The notes below the pieces were generated by a model. The model searched no databases. It was not told where the DNA came from and worked only from the letters and a program-made list of their open reading frames with translations. DNA of 64,000 bases from assembly GCF_003605385.1 (NCBI RefSeq), contig NZ_QYTV02000001.1:642249-706248 (forward strand). The letters are read 5' to 3'. A program made the position numbers and the translations under genes. This DNA is from Siminovitchia acidinfaciens. GTDB lineage: Bacteria > Bacillota > Bacilli > Bacillales > Bacillaceae_C. This document shows positions 58,530 to 64,000 of this stretch, one piece after another; within the stretch, counting starts at the first letter, position 1; each line of letters starts with the position of its first letter.

Positions 58530-61043
58530 ATGATGGCTTTCATAACAAAACTATTTGACCCTAATACACGTGAATTACGTCGTCTAGATAAAATGGCAAC
58601 AGAAATTAAAAAGCTGGGCTCCGAGATGGAGAAAAAATCCGATGAAGAGCTTCGGGAACTGACGGATCGTTTTAAGAGCCGCTATGCCGGAGGCGAATCG
58701 CTCGACAGTATGCTTGCTGAGGCGTTTGCGGTAGTTCGGGAAGGGGCACGCCGTGTCCTTGGCCTTTATCCGTATCCTGTACAGCTGATGGGGGGAATTG
58801 CCCTTCATGAAGGAAATATCGCCGAGATGAAGACTGGTGAAGGTAAAACATTGACTGCGACTTTGCCGGTTTATTTGAATGCGTTGACAGGCAAAGGTGT
58901 GCACGTTGTCACGGTGAACGAATATCTGGCAAGCCGTGATGCTCAGGAGATGGGCCAGCTGTATGAATTCTTAGGTCTCACTGTTGGCCTAAACCTCAAC
59001 AGCATGTCCAAGAGTGAGAAAAAAGAAGCGTACGAGGCAGATATCACGTACGGAACGAACAACGAATTCGGCTTTGACTATTTGCGTGACAACATGGTGC
59101 TCTACCAGGAAGACCGCGTCCAACGGCCGCTCTATTATGCGGTCATTGATGAAGTGGACTCCATTTTGGTCGATGAAGCCCGTACACCGCTCATTATCTC
59201 CGGCCAGGCTCAAAAGTCTGCACAGTTGTACCTGCAGGCAAATGCTTTTGTAAACACATTGAAAAAAGATGAAGACTATACGTACGATGAAAAGACGAAA
59301 GGTGTCCAACTCACCGAAGAGGGAATTAATAAGGCAGAGCGTGCCTTCCATATCGATAATTTGTTTGATATTTCACATGTGACGCTGAATCACCATATTA
59401 ACCAGGCGCTGAAAGCGCATGTGAGCATGCACAAGGATATCGACTATGTTGTCGAAGAAGGCGAGATTGTCATCGTTGACCAATTCACGGGACGCCTCAT
59501 GAAAGGCCGCCGTTTCAGTGACGGGCTTCACCAGGCCATTGAGGCAAAAGAAGCCGTCGAAATTCAAAACGAATCGATGACGATGGCAACCATCACATTC
59601 CAGAACTATTTCCGGATGTATGAAAAACTTTCTGGAATGACAGGTACGGCTAAAACGGAAGAAGAGGAATTCCGTAACATATATAATATGCGTGTCATTG
59701 CAATTCCTACGAATAAACCTATTGCCAGGGATGACCGTCCGGACTTGATTTATGCTTCAATGGACGGAAAGTTTCAAGCGGTCGTCGATGACATTGCGGA
59801 ACGCTATAAAAACGGCCAGCCTGTCCTTGTTGGGACAGTCGCAATCGAAACATCCGAATTGATCAGTTCCTTGCTTAAGAAACGAAAAATTCCGCATAAC
59901 GTCCTAAATGCGAAAAACCATGAGCGTGAGGCGGAAATCATCGCGGAAGCGGGGAATAAAGGCGCTGTTACGATTGCAACAAACATGGCGGGACGGGGAA
60001 CGGACATCAAGTTGGGAGAAGGTGTTTTGGAGCTTGGCGGACTCGCCGTCATCGGTACTGAGCGTCATGAATCCAGACGGATTGACAACCAGCTTAGAGG
60101 ACGTTCCGGACGTCAGGGTGACCCGGGAGTTACCCAATTTTACCTGTCCATGGAAGACGAGTTGATGCGCCGTTTTGGAACAGACAATCTGAAAAATATG
60201 ATGGAAAAATTCGGCATGGATGATTCCGAGCCGATTCAAAGCCGTTTGGTGTCCAGGTCTGTTGAATCTGCACAGAAACGTGTGGAAGGAAACAACTTCG
60301 ATGCACGTAAGCAGTTGCTTCAATATGACGATGTCTTAAGACAGCAGCGGGAAATCATCTACAAACAGCGTGATGAGGTCATGGGTGCGGAAGAACTTCG
60401 TGATATTGTGGAAAAAATGATTCAATCCGTGATCAACCGTGTTGTTGAAGTATATACACCTCGCCATGAAGAGGAAGAGGAATGGAATCTTCAAGGCATC
60501 ATCGATTATGTCAATGCAAACCTTCTTCCAGAAGGTGATATCACAGCAGATGATCTAAAACGCAGAGATCCTGAAGAGATGACGGAGCTTATTTTTGAAA
60601 AAGTCAAAGCCCGCTATGATGAAAAAGAAGAGCAGCTTACTCCAGACCAAATGCGTGAGTTCGAAAAAGTCATTTTACTGCGTGCGGTTGATACGAAATG
60701 GATCGACCATATTGATGCGATGGACCAGCTCCGTCAGGGAATTCATTTGCGTGCCTACGGACAAATTGATCCATTGCGTGAATATCAAAACGAAGGTTTC
60801 ATCATGTTTGAAAATATGGTGGCTTCCATAGAGGAAGATGCCGCAAAATATATCATGAAAGCTGAAATCCGCAACAATTTGCAGCGCGAGGAAGTGGCCA
60901 AAGGCCAGGCTGTCAATCCGAAAGAGGAAGGCGGCAAGGTGAGAAAGAAACCTGTCCGCCGTAAAGAAACTGTCGGACGTAATGATCCTTGTCCATGCGG
61001 TTCCGGTAAAAAATACAAACATTGCCACGGTCGTCTAGGATGA
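58530..61043 (+). CDS. secA: Preprotein translocase ATPase SecA
   Basis: 837 residues. Motor domain with [18 protein letters not shown] (Walker A), [18 protein letters not shown] (Walker B), [10 protein letters not shown] and [13 protein letters not shown]. The C-terminal zinc site [13 protein letters not shown] is present. A double start ATGATG (58530 or 58533) follows AAAGGGAGAG. Drives post-translational secretion through SecYEG. Its position after hpf and before prfB matches B. subtilis. Confidence 0.98.
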   Translation: MMAFITKLFDPNTRELRRLDKMATEIKKLGSEMEKKSDEELRELTDRFKSRYAGGESLDSMLAEAFAVVREGARRVLGLYPYPVQLMGGIALHEGNIAEMKTGEGKTLTATLPVYLNALTGKGVHVVTVNEYLASRDAQEMGQLYEFLGLTVGLNLNSMSKSEKKEAYEADITYGTNNEFGFDYLRDNMVLYQEDRVQRPLYYAVIDEVDSILVDEARTPLIISGQAQKSAQLYLQANAFVNTLKKDEDYTYDEKTKGVQLTEEGINKAERAFHIDNLFDISHVTLNHHINQALKAHVSMHKDIDYVVEEGEIVIVDQFTGRLMKGRRFSDGLHQAIEAKEAVEIQNESMTMATITFQNYFRMYEKLSGMTGTAKTEEEEFRNIYNMRVIAIPTNKPIARDDRPDLIYASMDGKFQAVVDDIAERYKNGQPVLVGTVAIETSELISSLLKKRKIPHNVLNAKNHEREAEIIAEAGNKGAVTIATNMAGRGTDIKLGEGVLELGGLAVIGTERHESRRIDNQLRGRSGRQGDPGVTQFYLSMEDELMRRFGTDNLKNMMEKFGMDDSEPIQSRLVSRSVESAQKRVEGNNFDARKQLLQYDDVLRQQREIIYKQRDEVMGAEELRDIVEKMIQSVINRVVEVYTPRHEEEEEWNLQGIIDYVNANLLPEGDITADDLKRRDPEEMTELIFEKVKARYDEKEEQLTPDQMREFEKVILLRAVDTKWIDHIDAMDQLRQGIHLRAYGQIDPLREYQNEGFIMFENMVASIEEDAAKYIMKAEIRNNLQREEVAKGQAVNPKEEGGKVRKKPVRRKETVGRNDPCPCGSGKKYKHCHGRLG

Positions 61044-61090
61044 CGGCAATGGCTGACTGGCAAAACTAATAATACATCAGAGGTGTTAAT

Positions 61091-62189
61091 ATGGAACTTT
61101 TTGAAATAAGAAGTGAATTAGAAAATACGGCTAAGAGGTTAGCTGACTTTAGGGGGTCTCTTTGACTTAGAGGAAAAAGAGACGAGAATCGCTGAGCTTG
61201 ATGAACAAATGGCTGATCCATCCTTTTGGGATGACCAGTCAGCTGCACAGACTGTAATCAATGAAGCCAACGGATTGAAAGATTTGGTGGGCGAATACAA
61301 TGAGTTGATTGAAAACCAGGAGGATCTTGAAGTTACCCACGAGCTTGTAAAAGAAGAGGGCGACGCCGATCTTGAGGCGGAACTTGAAGATGATCTGAAG
61401 GAATTCAAAGACAGACTCGATAAATTTGAATTACAGCTCCTTTTAAGTGAGCCTTATGATAAAAATAACGCTATTTTGGAGCTCCATCCGGGTGCCGGCG
61501 GTACGGAGTCACAGGACTGGGGGTCCATCCTTCTCCGCATGTATACAAGATGGGCAGAGAAGCACGGCTTCAAGGTGGAAACGCTCGATTATCTGCCTGG
61601 GGATGAAGCTGGGATTAAAAGTGTAACCTTGCTCATCAAAGGGCATAACGCCTATGGCTATTTGAAATCTGAAAAAGGGGTTCACCGCCTTGTAAGGATT
61701 TCACCATTCGACTCGTCCGGAAGGCGGCATACGTCTTTCGTGTCGTGTGAAGTGATGCCTGAATTCAACGATGACATCGAAATTGAAATTCGCTCAGAAG
61801 ATATAAAAGTGGACACATATCGCGCAAGCGGAGCAGGCGGACAGCACGTAAATACAACAGATTCCGCTGTCAGGATCACACACCAGCCTACTGGAATTGT
61901 TGTGACGTGCCAAAACGAACGTTCCCAAATAAAAAACCGGGATAGTGCAATGAAAATGCTCAAAGCAAAATTGTATCAGCGCGAAATTGAACAAAAAGAA
62001 AAAGAACTTGCAGACATTCGCGGGGAGCAAAAGGAAATCGGCTGGGGAAGCCAAATCCGCTCCTATGTGTTTCATCCATATTCAATGGTCAAGGATCACC
62101 GCACAAATACCGAAGTTGGAAATGTCCAAGCGGTGACCGACGGAGATATCGATACATTCATTAATGCATATTTGCGTTCCCGATTATAA
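61091..62189 (+). CDS. prfB: Peptide chain release factor 2 (programmed +1 frameshift)
   Basis: About 365 residues, made from ATG 61091 through CTT at 61162, then a +1 shift to GAC at 61164. Stops at UGA and UAA are read with the [10 protein letters not shown] tripeptide region (SPF), and the GGQ of [14 protein letters not shown] triggers hydrolysis. The in-frame TGA at 61163 makes RF2 control its own synthesis. It follows secA by 47 bp and is probably co-transcribed. Confidence 0.97.
61151..61166 (+). promoter_or_regulatory. RF2 frameshift site
   Basis: AGGGGGTCTCTTTGAC: internal Shine-Dalgarno-like AGGGGG, slippery CTT, then TGA-C, the standard RF2 recoding signal. Confidence 0.97.
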
Positions 62190-62302
62190 AAGTTGTCACT
62201 AATTTTACATTTATTAGGAATCCGCTGCAGCTTTATTTGTTTAAAAAAACCCGTATATTGGTATACTAAAGGAGCAACATTTTTGAAAAGGAGATGTATG
62301 TC

Positions 62303-62638
62303 TTGAAGAAAAAAATGTGGGCTCTCGTAATGAGTACTGGATTAGCCATCGGACTTGCTGCCTGCGGCGGAGGCGGCAACAATAATGACAACAACAATGC
62401 TGGCGGTGGAGAAACTGCCACAAATGATGCAGAATCGATCTACCAAACAAGCTGCGTCAGCTGTCACGGTGAAAACCTGGAAGGCCGGAATGGTCCTGCA
62501 CTTGACAAAATCGGTGCTAAATTAAGCCAAGATGAAATCCACGATGTCATTGAAAACGGAAGACCAGGAATGCCTGCTGGCATTATCAAAGGTGATGACG
62601 CAGACAAAGTGGCTGCTTGGTTAGCTGAGAAAAAGTAA
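62303..62638 (+). CDS. cccB: Lipoprotein cytochrome c-551
   Basis: 111 residues from TTG 62303, 9 bp after AAAGGAG; the upstream ATG 62294 directly abuts that site. Lipobox LAAC with C21, a Gly/Asn linker (22-45), and one class I heme c domain with CVSCH and the axial Met in GMPAG. An electron carrier at the outer membrane face, feeding a terminal oxidase. Its position near prfB and ftsE fits cccB. Confidence 0.93.
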   Translation: MKKKMWALVMSTGLAIGLAACGGGGNNNDNNNAGGGETATNDAESIYQTSCVSCHGENLEGRNGPALDKIGAKLSQDEIHDVIENGRPGMPAGIIKGDDADKVAAWLAEKK

Positions 62639-62647
62639 ATTAATACA

Positions 62648-62683
62648 AAAAGGGCAAGCAGATAAAACGGCTTGTCTTTTTTT
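62648..62683 (+). terminator. Rho-independent terminator of cccB
   Basis: GGCAAGC agataaaac GGCTTGTCTTTTTTT. Confidence 0.85.
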
Positions 62684-63332
62684 ATGGAAAAATTGCAAGA
62701 CACTATTTGTTTGGAGCTGACAGGTAAAAAGTGGTTTGTAATGCCAGGCTGTGTCAGCCTTCGGGTGAAGCTTGGAGTTCTTCGTAATAAGAGCAATTAG
62801 TGGACTGATTACTAAAACACTATCCGAAAGGGAAATACTATCCAAAACCCCAAAATATTTTCCAAAGTCCACAAATCCTATCCCACATTCGAAAAACCTA
62901 TCCAAATTTCAAAAACAGAAGAAATCGCATCTGATGTGTTCGAGCAAATTGGAGTGAGTCTTCTTACCTATAGTCAAAAAGGCCCAACCGCTGATAAATA
63001 CGAAGGTCTAAAGCTGGCAACACAATTATTTTGCCGAACTGCTGTTTTTGCAACATGTCAAAAAACAGCGAATATTACCGTATCGTGACAAAATGAAATA
63101 TAAATGTAATATAAATGTACCTTAAAATCTGGAGCGCAAGTGTTATAATGGGTCTGGGTTTAAATTTCGATATAATTTGACGAGTTTTTCAAAATGAGCG
63201 CGGCTCGATTGGCCGCGATTTGAGTGAAAATATATGTTGCTTTTTATTCTGCTTGTCTTAAGGAGTTTCCCTCGTCTCAATGTTAGAAAAGTACATAGCG
63301 AATAATGAAGATAGAGGAGTAAGGTGGTTTAT
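62684..63332. other. 650-bp gene-free region with a 20-bp periodic repeat
   Basis: Between cccB and ftsE. A run of five TATCC-led units occurs at 62821-62918 (listed separately). After about 63240, GTCTTAAGGAGTTTCCC and the ftsE ribosome site follow. Only short unconvincing frames are seen, so this is probably promoter/leader DNA of ftsEX plus repeat. Confidence 0.5.
62821..62918. repeat. Degenerate repeat of about 20 bp, five units
   Basis: TATCC or TTTCC begins at 62821, 62839, 62859, 62879 and 62899, each followed by A/C-rich sequence (TATCCAAAACCCCAAAATAT type). The spacing is 18, 20, 20 and 20 bp. Confidence 0.55.
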
Positions 63333-64000
63333 ATGATTGAAATGCAGGATGTAAGCAAGAAATATCCTAACGGTATTATTGCTGTAAACGCTTTGGACAT
63401 CCTGATTAATCAAGGTGAGTTTGTCTATGTAGTAGGTCCCAGCGGGGCCGGGAAAACAACCTTCATTAAAATGATGTACCGGGAAGAAAAGCCCACTTCA
63501 GGAAAAATCATTGTCAACGGAGTGGACTTAGCGAAACTTAAAAATAGAGAAGTACCTTATTTGCGCAGAAATGTAGGAGTAGTCTTTCAGGATTTCAAAT
63601 TGCTTCCGACACTTACAGTCTTTGAAAATGTCGCATTTGCCTTGGAAGTTATTGAACAGTCTCCAAAAGAGATTAAGAGAAGAGTCATGGAAGTTTTGGC
63701 ATTGGTAGGCTTGAAGCATAAAGTCCGTATGCTACCTTCGGAACTATCCGGCGGGGAACAACAGCGGGTTTCAATTGCAAGATCAATCGTCAATAAGCCG
63801 AAAGTCATTATAGCGGACGAGCCTACTGGGAACTTAGATCCCGAAACGTCGTGGGAAATCATGAATTTATTGGAAGAAATCAATTTGCAAGGAACAACGG
63901 TGATAATGGCGACCCATAACCGTGAAATCGTCAACACGATCAAACACCGCGTTGTTGCCATTGAAAATGGAATCATTGTCCGTGATGAACAGCAGGGGGA
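63333..64000 (+). CDS. ftsE: Cell-division ABC transporter ATPase FtsE, 3' end cut off
   Basis: 222 codons before the right edge, so the gene is nearly whole (family about 228). Walker A GPSGAGKTT, Q-loop VVFQDFKLL, signature LSGGEQQR and Walker B VIIADEP, with ATH as the switch His. With FtsX it controls peptidoglycan hydrolases and, in B. subtilis, the entry into sporulation. GAGGAGTAAGGTGG precedes ATG 63333. ftsX should follow just outside. Confidence 0.97.
   Translation, partial: MIEMQDVSKKYPNGIIAVNALDILINQGEFVYVVGPSGAGKTTFIKMMYREEKPTSGKIIVNGVDLAKLKNREVPYLRRNVGVVFQDFKLLPTLTVFENVAFALEVIEQSPKEIKRRVMEVLALVGLKHKVRMLPSELSGGEQQRVSIARSIVNKPKVIIADEPTGNLDPETSWEIMNLLEEINLQGTTVIMATHNREIVNTIKHRVVAIENGIIVRDEQQG

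Noticed and set aside
62821-62918. CRISPR array
   Set aside because: Units are about 20 bp, with no constant repeat and spacer division and no cas genes nearby.
62772-62957. 61-codon frame over the TATCC repeats
   Set aside because: The frame follows the repeat period, has no ribosome site and no plausible protein composition.
1-64000. tRNA, rRNA, transposase or integrase genes that might explain the 23-kb insertion
   Set aside because: None was recognised on either strand, so I could not assign a mobile-element mechanism.

Overview
The window is a chromosomal segment of a motile, naturally competent, low-to-medium GC Gram-positive bacterium of the order Bacillales. The evidence is strong AAAGGAGG-type ribosome binding sites, T-box leaders, DegS/DegU, ComFA/ComFC, SigD-type flagellar promoters, an FliW/CsrA/flagellin block, long HPF, SecA, RF2 with a programmed frameshift, a lipoprotein cytochrome c-551 and FtsE, in the order familiar from Bacillus subtilis. 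A Planococcaceae-like (Sporosarcina or relatives) host is my guess; the family is not proven by the sequence.

Layout. 1-1.1 kb: a partial ring-cleaving dioxygenase and its MarR regulator (minus strand). 1.2-2.6 kb: a BrnQ transporter. 2.7-7.9 kb: two tandem T-box leaders, both with a likely Trp (TGG) specifier, and trpDCFBA without trpE or trpG. 8-20.5 kb: housekeeping and envelope genes (YtxH-like protein, phosphoesterase, DUF2512 protein, SDR-like protein, YedK/HMCES, a secreted M14 carboxypeptidase, a YsnF-type stress protein, LMW tyrosine phosphatase, LCP protein, VanZ-like protein, LysM-M14 endopeptidase, ROK fructokinase). 20.5-25.5 kb: YvyE, degS-degU, comFA-comFC. 25.5-31.4 kb: flgM-flgN-flgK-flgL-DUF6470-fliW-csrA-hag. 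54.3-64 kb: the other half of the same conserved block (flaG-fliD-fliS-fliT-hpf-secA-prfB), then cccB and ftsE.

Between hag and flaG, which are adjacent in B. subtilis, lie about 23 kb of accessory DNA. Its left part is decayed: a scar of a second flagellin 3' end, a frameshifted chemotaxis receptor and a broken DUF6508-like gene, followed by a zinc-ribbon/PD-(D/E)XK protein, a mini-operon of two homologous peptides of about 27 residues, and a lipoprotein. Its centre (36.6-53 kb) is a catabolic locus under sigma-54 control. It has two paralogous enhancer-binding proteins that carry an extra Cache/PAS-like domain after the HTH, three -24/-12 promoters, two permeases (SSS and NCS1), two aldehyde dehydrogenases and a cyclase-family hydrolase. 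It also has an apparently dedicated glutamyl-tRNA reductase directly ahead of a heme-dependent oxidative N-demethylase (DUF3445/HODM) with its DmmA-like subunit and a flavin/2Fe-2S reductase.

My reading is that this locus takes up an N-alkylated compound, N-dealkylates it with a heme enzyme whose cofactor supply is co-induced through HemA, and oxidises the aldehyde released. The substrate is unknown. The folate-binding subunit of classical dimethylamine monooxygenase is absent here.
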